This document shows positions 48,289 through 59,069 of a stretch of DNA of 64,000 bases, in pieces. The number at the start of each line of letters is the position of its first letter. Positions within the stretch are counted from its first letter, which is position 1. The notes under the pieces were generated by a model. The model ran no database searches. It was not told the DNA's origin and was given only the letters and a program-made list of their open reading frames with translations. Both the position numbers and the translations under genes were made by a program. The DNA is from Manduca sexta. Taxonomy: Eukaryota > Arthropoda > Insecta > Lepidoptera > Sphingidae. The stretch is taken from positions 4,960,001 to 5,024,000 of the forward strand of contig NC_051130.1 in NCBI RefSeq assembly GCF_014839805.1, read 5' to 3'.

Positions 48289-48322
48289 GGGGCGGGGGCG
48301 GGGCGCGGGAGGGGGGGGGGGG
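48289..48322 (+). other. G-rich tract with a run of 12 G (possible G-quadruplex)
   Basis: GGGG-C-GGGGG-C-GGGG-CGC-GGG-A followed by 12 G at 48311-48322. The tract has more than four G-runs with short loops, enough for quadruplex formation, in an otherwise AT-rich neighbourhood. Confidence 0.6.
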
Positions 48323-48589
48323 ATGCTAAGAAATATAGCCTCCGGTCCCGGGCCCTAAGTTCGGTAATTTCAGTTAGCAACAAATGAGAAGAAGTTGGAC
48401 GTGCTTAATCTTGGATTCGTGAGGGTCCCAGTGACCGAGATACGTCAGTTTGTGTGTGCGTTTTTTTCTTATAAAATGACACCTGACTTCCCTAACCGAA
48501 TAATTTTATAAAGAATTTTGTTTAATATTTTTTTATCGTTCCTTTAAACTCTTTTAGGGGTAGACAGGTTACATATTCATTTGCTATAT

Positions 48590-48870
48590 TAGGCATAGAT
48601 AAGACATGCGTATTGCCATTTACCATACAGAATACCAGACAACGGGCTGATACTGGGGCCGTAACCAAGACTTCTTTCTACAATAGTTAACGGTGATAGA
48701 AAAAAAGTGTATGGGAATGACATATCATTTTTTTTTTGCGTTATTGCTACCACCGCTTGGAAGGGGAGTAGAAAAGTTATATTAGTTTCGCCGGTCTTAA
48801 GGCCCAATGTCAACACTAGGGAGTATTGTATCATCGAGCGAGCATTGGATCGAGTCCCTAAACCCTTGTA
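48590..48870. repeat. Interspersed repeat (family E), copy 2
   Basis: Shares 'gctaccaccgcttggaaggg', 'agtttcgccggtcttaaggc' 'ccaatg' with copy 1 at 47110-47325, same orientation. Small open frames here come from the repeat. Confidence 0.5.
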
Positions 48871-49747
48871 TACCCCATAGCAGCATACCAAGAAAAAACC
48901 CGCAGTGGCCTTCTTTGGCACATACGGAACGGCCCCGGGATATCTTGTTCCACTAAGCTACTCACACATAGTTCATGAGAATGATATATCCTAACGATAT
49001 GTCTATTGCTGGGATATATAGTTCTTATACATAATGTAAGCGTTAACAATTATAGTAAGCCATGTCAGCTACGGTACCCGTCTAGATTGACCATCGTCAC
49101 CTCAGCACGGCAGTACATTAACTACGCTACAAAAGCCGTAAAAATACGTATTTTATTCAGCTTATTATAGCTTGAATATTGCAGTAGTAAAGTCAACAAT
49201 AAAGTGGTTTATGACCGATCAATCCCGAATGGGCACCGATCGTGCGTCGACGGGCAAATGTATCGCACTTCTATTAGTTTTATTTTAGTTAGTAAGAAGT
49301 TATTCTAAAGTTCTATGAGGCATAAGTTAACGTATTGACCTGAAAATAATATAACTACAGAACTTTAAAAAATCTAAGGTAAAGGTACAAAATATTGAAG
49401 TACTTACTGTGCGGAAACTTAGCTTTAGTAGAACTCAAACTTTAGCAAACACTACGAAGTAAGTCCACAAGACTAGCCTTATGCACATGAAATATAACAT
49501 ATTCATCGTAACTACTTTGAGGTCGCCACAAACTCAGTTACTATGTAGAATATAAATATACAACCTACAAAATATTTATCGATTATTAATTACAAAATTT
49601 ACCAATAAATTAATGAAAATCCCTGCTTTCATTGGGTTGTTGACAACGAAAATCCGCGAAGCGATAATTGAGTATTGTGATGCTGTAATATTTTTATAGT
49701 AATAATTGTAATACCAGTTACTATATATAATACCTATATTTAATACA

Positions 49748-49770
49748 GTCCTATTGCACAGCAATAGGAC
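49748..49770. repeat. Perfect short hairpin
   Basis: GTCCTATTGC, loop ACA, GCAATAGGAC: a 10-bp perfect stem just upstream of the retroposon tail at 49781. Confidence 0.7.
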
Positions 49771-49780
49771 AGTATATAAT

Positions 49781-50042
49781 ACAGAGCTGGCTGTGTGAAA
49801 AGCCTTTCCAGGTACAAAACTCCTAACACACTACAACGTCGTCAAATTAAAAAATCGGATTATTATTGTATTCCAGTATTTCCTATGGGAGCAAATTATC
49901 GCGATAAAAATTAGCCAATATCTTAATTCAGGACATGTTCTACCCGTGTACTATAATTCATCTAAATCTGCTCAGCTGTTTTTGTGTTTACTTTTAACAA
50001 ACATCCAAACATTTTACAGACTTTTGTATTTATAATATTGGT
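49781..50042 (+). repeat. RTE-like LINE 3' tail fragment
   Basis: Resembles the copy at 47633: 'ctgtgtgaaaagcctttcca' 'ggtacaaa', 'taaatctgctcagctgtttt' 'tgtgtttac' and 'cttttgtatttataatattg'. The gcggcttcgc opening is lost. Confidence 0.6.
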
Positions 50043-50050
50043 TAAATTAT

Positions 50051-50084
50051 TTACTTCTTACTAATATTAATTAGTAAGAAGTAA
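50051..50084. repeat. Perfect 15-bp inverted repeat
   Basis: TTACTTCTTACTAAT, loop ATTA, ATTAGTAAGAAGTAA. It follows directly on the retroposon tail that ends near 50042, and a partial third copy ('tagtaaggagtaag') is at 50087-50100. Confidence 0.75.
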
Positions 50085-50775
50085 GATAGTAAGGAGTAAG
50101 ATTCTTAGTAAGTTTCCGATGTTTTCTTCTCCTTTAAAATATTTCTAATTTAATTTCCGCAAGAAACCATAAATCTAGTTTAGGATTGTTTCAAATATTC
50201 CCCAACATTCTATATTTAACGGAGAGTTTGCTGTCTAAAATTAGAATTGAGACTACATTTCATCGGCTAAAGAGGGCTAGTTGCGTGGGCTTATGTTTGT
50301 GGTCTACTGGAAATAATTTGTTGGATAAGTATTTTATTGCCAATCAGGCACTGTTAGCAGTTAAAATTTATTTTGCGATATCAATTATAAATAATAGGTA
50401 TAAACAACGAGTAAGGTATGCCATTACAATTCGCAATGTGAAGGTTCGCAATTGTCGCAATAGGGACGTTTGCGTACACTATGCGTAAATTACAAATACT
50501 ACCTCTCTCGTTTGTTCTTACTGATTTAAATACATGATCTCTTTCACACATGTCAATGTGATGATGGAACACTGTCTTCGTTTCATTTGTTAGGGTATGG
50601 AATAAGAATACCATCGAAAGCCTTATAGCAGTATGAGCGTATGGATGTTATTCATATAATTAAGAAAGTCTGTTAGGTAGGAATTTTTCAATGGTCATTA
50701 GTTCCTTGGCCATTGTTTCTCTTAGAACTCAATAAAATAAAGGTGAAGGTTTATGCCAATTTGAATTTTAAAATA

Positions 50776-50937
50776 GTACGAGTTCGAGCACCAACTCGAT
50801 GGACAGACCAAATTAAAGACTCGTCTGTCACCAAGCTCCATAAACTAGTTGAAGATGCAATGAACAGAAACCGGTGGAGACAAATAATCCGCTCTAAATG
50901 CGATACATCCAATGATGACCACGATCCTCAGTCATGA
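50776..50937 (+). pseudogene. LINE reverse-transcriptase C-terminal end (5'-truncated retrotransposon)
   Basis: The open frame contains RAPTRWTDQIK, then KLVEDAMNRNRWRQIIRS and DDHDPQS before a TGA at 50935-50937. The order TRW-x-DQIK, RWRQI and HDPQ is the conserved C-terminal tail found after the reverse-transcriptase domain of many insect non-LTR elements. A short (GA)n run follows at about 50951-50968, as expected for the 3' end of such an element. Everything upstream of the TRW motif is missing or unrecognisable, so this is a 5'-truncated, dead insertion. Confidence 0.75.
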
Positions 50938-51159
50938 GGGAGCGAGTACAGAAAGAGAGAGAGAGAGAATATAGTTTAAGGTTCGCGATTTTTTTTATCG
51001 CAACAGTTGAATTTACGAAAGAAGTTTGAAACAGTATTTAAAATTGAAGTGCACACGTGTTTCCACTTTCCTTTAATATTGAGTCTTTTAAATGGAATTT
51101 AAAGGAGCAATTAGGATGCCGGCTTAATTGTACCGTTCATCACAGCTATATAATGGTCT

Positions 51160-51350
51160 CTTGTGTTTACGCGAATATTAGACATTAAAATTACACTCAA
51201 TTTGTTTCGGATTTTACCGCGGTTTTTATATTTTAATTTTCTCCCGACGCGACGTATCGAAGATTTTGCGGCCTTCATGATCTGCAGTCTGCCCCATAAC
51301 CACGAAGGCTGTAAAGTCTTCGAAATATCAGGAGAAAAAAAAAGACTTAA
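51160..51350 (+). repeat. Family D repeat, copy 3
   Basis: 'tgtttacgcgaatattagac' leads into 'tatattttaattttctcccg', then 'cgaagattttgcggccttca'. The reverse complement of the last stretch returns as 'cacgaaggctgtaaagtctt' 'cgaaatatcaggagaaaa'. The inverted arms span roughly 60 bp each. Lies 170 bp upstream of mariner copy B. Confidence 0.6.
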
Positions 51351-51515
51351 ACTTTAATTTATAATGATTGTTGCTGGTCGATCTTTCAGTTTCTCTTCAT
51401 ATAACTTTAGTTGCATTGGAGTAATTATGCCGTACTATAATAAAAATAATACTAGAGTATTTCGTAATATAGACATAAAGGCGTATATATCAGTTTGCGG
51501 TAACAATGCCATATA

Positions 51516-52821
51516 CTTAGTCTGGCCATAAATACTGTTACACTTAATTATAAAAAAATATTACATTTGAATTTCGAATCTGTCATTTTTATACGATTGT
51601 TCATTGTGTTTTCTCATTTTGGCGCCAATACATTGTAAAATATTTTGCGATATTAAAATGGTGTGGGGTGATAAAGAGAACCGAATCGCTGTGATAGCAT
51701 TACACAAAGTAGGTATGGAGCCAAATGCAATTTTTAAAACTCTCCATACACTTGGTATTAGTAAAATGTTTGTGTACCGGGCTATTAATAGGTACAATGA
51801 GACCTCCTCTGTTTGTGACAGAAAAGATCTGGCCGTCCACGTAGTGTTCGTACGAAAAAGGTGGTCAAAGCAGTAAGGGAAAGAATTCGAAGAAATCCTG
51901 TCCGAAAGCAAAAGATTTTATCTCGGGAAATGAAGATAGCACCTAGAACCATGTCGCGTATTTTAAAAGATGACTTAGGACTTGCAGCCTATAAGAGACG
52001 CACTGGCCATTTCTTAACTGATAATTTAAAGAAGAATAGGGTGGTAAAATCGAAACAACTACTGAAGCGGTACGCAAAGGGAGGTCACAGAAAAATTTTG
52101 TTTACGGATGAGAAAATTTTTACAATTGAGCAACATTTTAACAAACAAAATGACCGTATTTATGCTCAAAGCTCTAAGGAAGCTTCCCAATTAGTCGACA
52201 GAGTGCAACGTGGACATTATCCGACTTCAGTGATGGTTTGGTGGGGTGTTAGCTATGAAGGAGTGACTGAGCCATATTTTTGTGAAAAAGGTATCAAAAC
52301 ATCGGCACAAGTGTATCAAGATACCATTCTTGAGAAGGTAGTTAAGCCCCTTAACATCACCATGTTCAATAACCAAGTATGGTCCTTCCAGCAAGACTCG
52401 GCGCCGGGTCATAAAGCTCGGTCCACGCAGTCTTGGTTGGAATCGAACGTTTCGGACTTCATCAGAGCTGAAGACTGGCCGTCGTCTAGTCCCGATCTTA
52501 ATCCGCTGGTTTATGATTTGTGGTCAGTTTTAGAGAGTACAGCTTGCTCTAAACGCCATGATAATTTGGAGTCCCTAAAACAATCTATACGATTGGCAGT
52601 GAAGAATTTTCCCATGGAAAGAGTGCGTGCTTCTATTGATAACTGGCCTCATCGTTTAAAGGACTGTATTGCAGCCAATGGAGACCACTTCGAATAAGCT
52701 TTTTATATTTTTAATTGTTTTATATTTATGTATTAAACTGACACACTGTAAAAGTAATAAATGTTATTTGCAGTTAACAATTTTCTTTTTTCTTTATTAC
52801 AATATTTATGGCAAGACTAGG
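51516..52821 (+). mobile_element. maT/Bmmar1-like mariner transposon, copy B, 1306 bp
   Basis: Second complete copy on the same strand, 26,899 bp downstream of copy A, between TA dinucleotides at 51514-51515 and 52822-52823. Flanks differ from those of copy A immediately outside the TA, so this is an independent insertion and not a segmental duplication. Internally it matches copy A over its whole length apart from loss of one A in the run after the Asp-Arg codons near 51822-51826 and gain of one T just after the transposase stop, so total length is unchanged. Confidence 0.95.
51658..52697 (+). pseudogene. Mariner transposase pseudogene (one-base frameshift)
   Basis: Same coding sequence as copy A, but one A is missing from a homopolymer near codon 56, inside the basic linker just before the GRPR motif. 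The frame beginning at 51658 therefore stops at 51874-51876, after only the first helix-turn-helix region. The remaining frame (51861-52697) still encodes everything from the second DNA-binding region to the C-terminus, with the same Val in place of the expected third catalytic Asp. Because the difference is in a homopolymer, a sequencing or assembly error cannot be excluded. Confidence 0.88.
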
Positions 52822-52823
52822 TA

Positions 52824-54020
52824 TTTCCTAGGTGGCAAAGTAATGTACGCAAAGTTATCAAAAACAAATATCTCCCGGAACGCAGGTAATAAATTTATAA
52901 ACCTGATATCTCCATGCGAAAGCAAAGAATCGATTCCGAGATATAAAGGCAATAAACACTGTTTACTTCGTATTTGGTAACAAAACGTATACTAACAACA
53001 TCGTATACTTTTTACATGAATACGTATGAGACAAGGGATGTGGCTTGAAAATCTTTGAGGAAAAGTATGAATTTAAAAACGTACTCAAGACGCGATGGCT
53101 CAAGAATTCTAACAACCATCATTGTTATAAGGCTGTGAATTATTTCTCTTTTGGATATGAGTACTTATTCGATACGAAGATAAGTACTCATATCCAAGAG
53201 ATAAATATTTCACGGCCTTATAACAACACAGATGGTAGTTAGAATTCTTCTATGGATAAAATACTATAAATAGAGACATTCGCGTGCATTACTACTTATT
53301 TTCTGAAATTGGCCAATATCTATTGGGTCAAAAATTTTTGTACAAATAAGTGACGAAGTAGGCAAGTCACTCGACTGATGCAAACTGCCCATAAACTGAT
53401 GCAATATCTTCCAGAACTACGAATTTTAAACTCTACCAAGCATAGTACAGAGCTAATCTTGAGACGCTAAACAACTGCTCTGTAATTTTAATGGTCGTAA
53501 TATTCTTAAAATGTTAAGGTAAAATGGAATTTTAAATTGCACCAAAGTACTTTAGAATTACGGATGAAATTTGAACGCTTCCCATCGACTAAATACTGTC
53601 GAATGCAAACCAGAAGCCAGTGTAAACATCGAATACATAGAATATACGTTTAAGTAACACTGAATGGGAATTTACCACACAAAGAGCTGTCAAGCGCTCA
53701 AGGGATTAGTAAACAGCGCGCGGGTGCGCTGGTCAAATCACGAAGAGACAACGTTCGAATGAACTATGACTGTCGCTTTAAGTGAATGGACCGTATTGAC
53801 CGGTGTTGTTTATGCTGTGGGCACACGTGTAATGTTATTATGATTGTTAATTGAGAGACAGTGTAGCTGCGACTTTTTCTATATAAATACATTGCCATTA
53901 ATCTAAATGATTATTTGGTATTTGATATTCGATTATTGTAAACTGTTTTTAAAAGACGCATCTGTGAAGACACGTGATTTTTTTCGAAAGGGAACCTAAC
54001 ACAACATATTATACGTATTA
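52824..54020. other. Hairpin region downstream of mariner copy B; otherwise no gene
   Basis: Contains the 148-bp hairpin at 53102-53249. The remainder is AT-rich and unrecognised. Confidence 0.5.
53102..53249. repeat. ~148-bp near-perfect hairpin (fold-back element)
   Basis: Two arms of about 68 bp pair with roughly 90% identity around an 11-nt loop (TCGATACGAAG). The left arm begins AAGAATTCTAACAACCATC; the right arm ends GATGGTAGTTAGAATTCTT. The innermost ~20 bp (GGATATGAGTACTTAT and its complement) pair perfectly. It begins 281 bp downstream of mariner copy B. It could be a fold-back MITE or a transcribed hairpin; no clear target duplication is visible. Confidence 0.8.
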
Positions 54021-54207
54021 ATATGCATGAATGCAGAATGTAAATCGTTCTAATGGTAATTAGATCCAAAAGGGATACCGGCACGTATCGAGTGATATAT
54101 ATATATATATATATATATATCAGTGGAGACGAGTACATATAACTCGATACGTGCCGGTATCCCTTTTGGATCTAATTACCATTAGAACGATTTACATTCT
54201 GCATTCA

Positions 54208-54263
<56 letters not shown>

Positions 54264-54372
54264 TGGAGACGAGTACATATAACTCGATACGTGCCGGTAT
54301 CCCTTTTGGATCTAATTACCATTAGAACGATTTACATTCTGCATTCATGCATATATATATATATATATATAT
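54021..54372. repeat. Inverted plus direct duplication of a ~90-bp unit within (AT)n tracts
   Basis: A 73-bp stretch at 54021-54093 is the exact reverse complement of 54142-54214, with (AT)n and a 'cagtggagacgagtacatat' segment between them. The right-hand unit, 54121-54210, is repeated without a mismatch at 54261-54350, giving a 140-bp direct period, and each unit is followed by (AT)n, the last ending in (GT)n. The core contains CTCGATACGTGCCGGTATCC and TTACATTCTGCATTCATGC. Confidence 0.9.
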
Positions 54373-54438
54373 GTGTGTGTCAGTATTATTTACTCTAAAA
54401 AACTGATGTACACCATTTGCTTATTTACTATGATGTAA

Positions 54439-54760
54439 TAATAATATCAGCCCTGCATTATATACTTGCCCACTGCTGAGCACGGGCCTCCTCTACTACT
54501 GAGAGGGATTAGGCCTTAGTCCACCACGCTGGCCTAGTGCGGATTGGTAGACTTCACACACCTTCAAAATTCCTATAGAGAACTTCTCGGATGTGCAGGT
54601 TTCCTCACGATGTTTTCCTTCACCGTGAAAGCGAACGATAAATTCACAAAGAATACACACATGATTTTTTAGAAAAGTCAGAGGTGTGTGCCCTTGGGAT
54701 TTGAACCTGCGGACATTCATCTCAGCAGTCCGTTCCACACCCAACTAGGCTATCGCCGCT
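54439..54760 (-). mobile_element. tRNA-derived lepidopteran SINE (family A), copy 2
   Basis: Full-length copy highly similar to the one at 2397-2728, same orientation, with head (AAGCGGCGATAGCCTAGTTG on the minus strand), B-box-like GGTTCAAATCC and the conserved 3' body. A perfect 13-14 bp target duplication, TACTATGATGTAA, lies at 54426-54438 and 54761-54773. The tail is a short (aat)n run. Confidence 0.92.
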
Positions 54761-54773
54761 TACTATGATGTAA

Positions 54774-56117
54774 AAAGCGTAAAATTGTAAATAATCTTAT
54801 GGACGTCATAATTTTAACTATAATGGAGTATGTCACAGTGGTTGTGACCTCAAACAATTAATTGTGTTGGTATACGAAATTGGGACATAGGTAAAACAAA
54901 ATAATTAATGTTGTCTCGAATAAATAAATAATTTGTCTCATATTTTGCACATAAGTAATTAAGGTCCCATTATGGTTTATTATTGTTTCTGTGAGGTTTC
55001 GTGGCTTTGTGTGTGTGTTTTCAATGAATAATGGAATAGTTAAATATAACTGAAGTCGTAAGAAAAGGCTGGTAAGACTACTATTGGAACGAAGAAGAAA
55101 TCTATGCGGTTTTTGAAACACAATAGATCTTCCATGAAATATGTTAATCAATATTTTGTCTCTGATTCAGAAACTATTTAAAGTTAGACAGAAACTAAAC
55201 AAAGACTATATAACGCAAATTTTTGTTGGCACGAAAAACATTATACAAGCAAATTGCACACACCGATATGTGTTTTCATGTTTGGTCATAGCAGCTTTAT
55301 TTTTTAGGTTTAAGTTTCATAAGAAATATAATACATTTCACTTATAATCAGATACATAAAATTATTACTAAAAGTAAGGATATTAGTTAGTCTCTGTTAC
55401 TCATCTCAATAATAATATGTAATTTTTAAAAGTATTTATATGTCACTGTCTTTCACATTATTTGGTAATTTATTATTGAAACCATTGTAAATCTTTGTTT
55501 AAGGAACGTGGTAGTTATTTCACGACCATGTCGCTCCGTACGTCCACTTTCAATAGTATCTTTAACTTGCGATAATTTTGTTGTGGAACGACGTGTCGAA
55601 CAAGCAGAATATTATATAGATTCCGTAGATTGAGCGGACATCATAACACGGCCGAAAATTCAATTATTCCTGGCTCGGTCGAAATATTCAGTGAAACAGG
55701 CTTTCATGCAATGTGTTTCCTCCATTCTAGTATGTCGAATCCTTTAAGCCAAGCGTGAAGAACCAATTACGCCGTCCAAAACAATAGCGATTGTGAAAAT
55801 ATCTTTGTACCTGTCAAAGGTACGTGTAGGTAGGTTCGTTTTCGACTGTTGTTCTATCTAAATATCGTTGTTGAAGTCTGGTTGGTATTATTAGTATAAG
55901 CGATGATTTTGATGTTCGTAGATTCTATTTCTGAGTAGGGTTTACTGATATAATTTGCCTTATACTGATTATCACGTGAGTAGTCAAGAACGGTGTGAAT
56001 GTCAGTTTGACAGCTATCAAAATGAAGCAATATTCATATCGTATGGTGTATTCAGGGCAACTTGAGGGTTTAGGAAAGAAGGTTAATGATTTCGGATTTA
56101 TCAGGAGTTATTGTGAA
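54774..56117. other. No gene recognised
   Basis: AT-rich sequence between two SINEs. The 97-codon minus-strand frame at 54858-55151 lacks any motif and looks like chance. Confidence 0.5.
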
Positions 56118-56428
56118 GCGGCGATAGCCTAGTTGGGAGTGGGTCGGATTGCCGAGACGAATGTTCAAAAGCCAAGGGCATGAACCTCTGATTATTCTTA
56201 AGCTAAGTGAGTATTCTTTGGGAATTATCGCTTTCCTTAATAATGAAGGAAAATATCGTGAAGAAACCTGCATACTTGTAAAGTTCACTATAAAAAGTTT
56301 GAGGGTATGTGAAGTCTGCCAATCCGCACTAGGCCAGCATGGTGGACTAAGGCATATTCTCACGCTAGTAGAGGATGCACATGCCCGGCAGTGGGACGAT
56401 ATATAAATATTACAGGGCTGATATTATA
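56118..56428 (+). mobile_element. tRNA-derived lepidopteran SINE (family A), copy 3, diverged
   Basis: The head GCGGCGATAGCCTAGTTGGG is at the left, followed by a degraded B-box (GTTCAAAAGCC) and a body ending in the 'gccaatccgcactaggccagc' and 'gcccggcagtggg' blocks, the reverse complement of copies 1 and 2. TATTGTGAA at 56109-56117 and 56429-56437 is a likely 9-bp target duplication. It is more diverged than copies 1 and 2, so older. Confidence 0.82.
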
Positions 56429-56437
56429 TATTGTGAA

Positions 56438-57829
56438 AGTAAACAATTACTCACCGATCAGCGACACATTAAAAATAATATTCGGTAAACAAAGCGAGCG
56501 TGTCCCCTTATAGTAAATATACTTCAACAATATTCTGTATCCCATTATCCCGGTCATAACCAGGGTGCCTTCAACATGTTTTCTTTTTATGTGGCACTGG
56601 ATGTTTCTCCGCATTGTTCCCACGGATTACTGACGTACGAGCAATTTAATATATTTTATGTACGGCAATAACGATAAGTGGGAAATTTTGTAAGTTGGAA
56701 ACATTATGATCTGGAAGCATTCATTGCGCGTTCATATTTTATAACTGCTTGGTGTTTTGTTAGTAGAATTGGGTTTAGGTCATTTTTATATTGCATTATT
56801 AAATGAAATCATAAACACGTCTTTGCCACTGCTAACATTGCGTCAAAAATCATCCATATTGTATAAGTGGCATTAGAGATTGAAAAATTAAAATATATTG
56901 TTGTATATTACGTTCGATTTTTTTTTCATCTTCGGTTACAGTAACCGATTTTAATGTTATTTTCTAGAAGCTACGTATGAGGTTTCATATATAAACTAAA
57001 TGCCAAAATGACCCCATATATTTATTTACCAAGGTATTTGTTCGACTAAGATGTTATGACATTCATGAATTAAAACACAGACAACCATTGAGCCTATATT
57101 TTTAGAACCTTAGATATTTCAGCTATGTCACATATAAAATATTCACTACCAAAACTCTTATACACTAGATAATTCGAATAAAATGCACGAACCTGACCAA
57201 TCACTCGAAACGAATTCACAATACACTAATGTTGATTACCAGAATAGGATAATAAAAATTAAGTTTATGACGTCACGAGTGCGAATGCGCCATAAACTCG
57301 GCCGAGCGCGCCACAACTTTAATTACTGTATGCGATGATGTGGTGGACAAATTGCTGACACGACACCGGCCATATTGTCTCCGGGACAAAATGTCCGTTT
57401 ATTAACTCCAAAAAGGATGTGACTGTGAATTAAATTATTAAATGCGTTTTAAAGCGTTTCTATTTTAAGGATTCCCGATTATAAGCAGTTTGTGATGTTT
57501 TAACTTTTGATTGATTTGACTTGATATAACGTGTGGTTTTTTAACTACTTGAGCTTTCATAAGGTTCACGAAGGACATTAACATAATAAATTCTTAATTG
57601 AATGCTGAATTATAATATGAAAACCGCTATAAAAACTGCAAAATAGTTTTATTTCAAGAACATAAACATGAGGAGTTATATTCAAATATGATTTCAAGCG
57701 AAGGACGTCAAGCAAACATCGAATAAATTCAAATTTTGCATAACAAATCCAGTGAAATATATATAGGTATTAATAATATATATTAATAACCGTTTATATT
57801 CGTATTAATTTAAATTCATCCAAAGTTAA
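56438..57829. other. No gene recognised; CRE-containing GC islet
   Basis: At 57262-57320 a GC-richer patch holds TGACGTCA (57268-57275) beside TTTATGAC and 'ctcggccgagcgcgccacaa'. Otherwise AT-rich. Confidence 0.45.
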
Positions 57830-58072
57830 ATGATGGGTAATAAATCATTAAAGCACGTAGAGGGGAAATTAGGTTGGCAAATAAAGCGAAGCGCAAATAA
57901 GGTGGGCGGAATTCCACTGACAACAGATGAAAGTGTGATTGATTGTAGGATCCCGGCACGTTCCGAATATCTTCTAATTATAAAGAGTGGACACCGCGCT
58001 TCGCACGTCACAAGGTCAGATCATACGAGTTCATTTCTTAAGTCTAGTGATTATCAGTCAGTAATTAAGTAA
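57830..58072 (+). other. Unrecognised 80-codon open stretch
   Basis: ATG at 57830 (a second Met follows directly) and TAA at 58070-58072. The local GC content is somewhat higher than in the flanks, but both strands are open over 57830-58010 and the product has no recognisable motif. Kept only as a place to check against transcripts. Confidence 0.12.
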
Positions 58073-59069
58073 ATTAATTTTACGTTTCCGAATCAATTTT
58101 GGTGTCAGATGTTTTATTCTTTTACAGTTTATTATTATATCTTAATATTTTATTGGCGAATATTTGCAGTTAGCATACGACTATATTTTGTGTTTAATTT
58201 CTATTCACTTTATTTGTTTATAAATCTTCCTAAAATAAATTAATAGATAAAAAAACGGCAGCTTTTTTGAACAGACATAAGGTGTACGCAGATAAAGCGG
58301 GTGAAGTCATTGTGTAATAATTCAATCATAAAAATAATAATTAGGTCTTAGAGTGAAGGCATTATATAAAAAATGCTAAAAATTACTTAAGGTATCCCAA
58401 AGGCAGGCATATTTAACAATCATTAGTTAATTCATTATTTTTCCATCACTTTGGGTAAGATATCCTTTTACGCAGACGGTTTTTGTTTATTAAATGAAAG
58501 TGAAATCTTTATAATTTTAACATTTATTGTGTGTTCTGCATACACTGCAAGGTATTTAAACATATAATAAAATTTAAATATATAAAAAGTACGAATACTC
58601 CTAATTCGCCACCGGTAATCTGAAACTTCTGGATACGTTTTCCGGGTAAATTTGTTCCCTATTATTGTTATAAACATGAATGTTTAACATTTGCATGTTT
58701 ACCATAAAACCGTTCAACGGATTTGGATGGAATTTGGTACATCGATACACACATAATAATATAAGCTACTTAAGAAACCAGAGAAATGCACGGTGGTACT
58801 TTTATGCCCGGAAAGGACTATGTCGTATCGGGAGAAATGTTGGTGGTCTTATACTTCAATAATAAATCTATATTAATACTTCAAAAAAGATATTTTGTTC
58901 CTCTGTGCGAGCTGACTAGTGTCCTACTAGTATCTAACTACCGTAAACTCATGCCAAAATATGATAAGTAGTTTGCGGCGTCAGCATTTTACGCCAACAT
59001 TATATAAAGTTACAATATCTACCTACATTTTACAATTACCAAAAAAAAATAATTTTTTTTTAGCTATTG

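Noticed and set aside
54207..54398. 63-codon frame of Ile-Tyr repeats
   Set aside because: Direct translation of the (AT)n tract.
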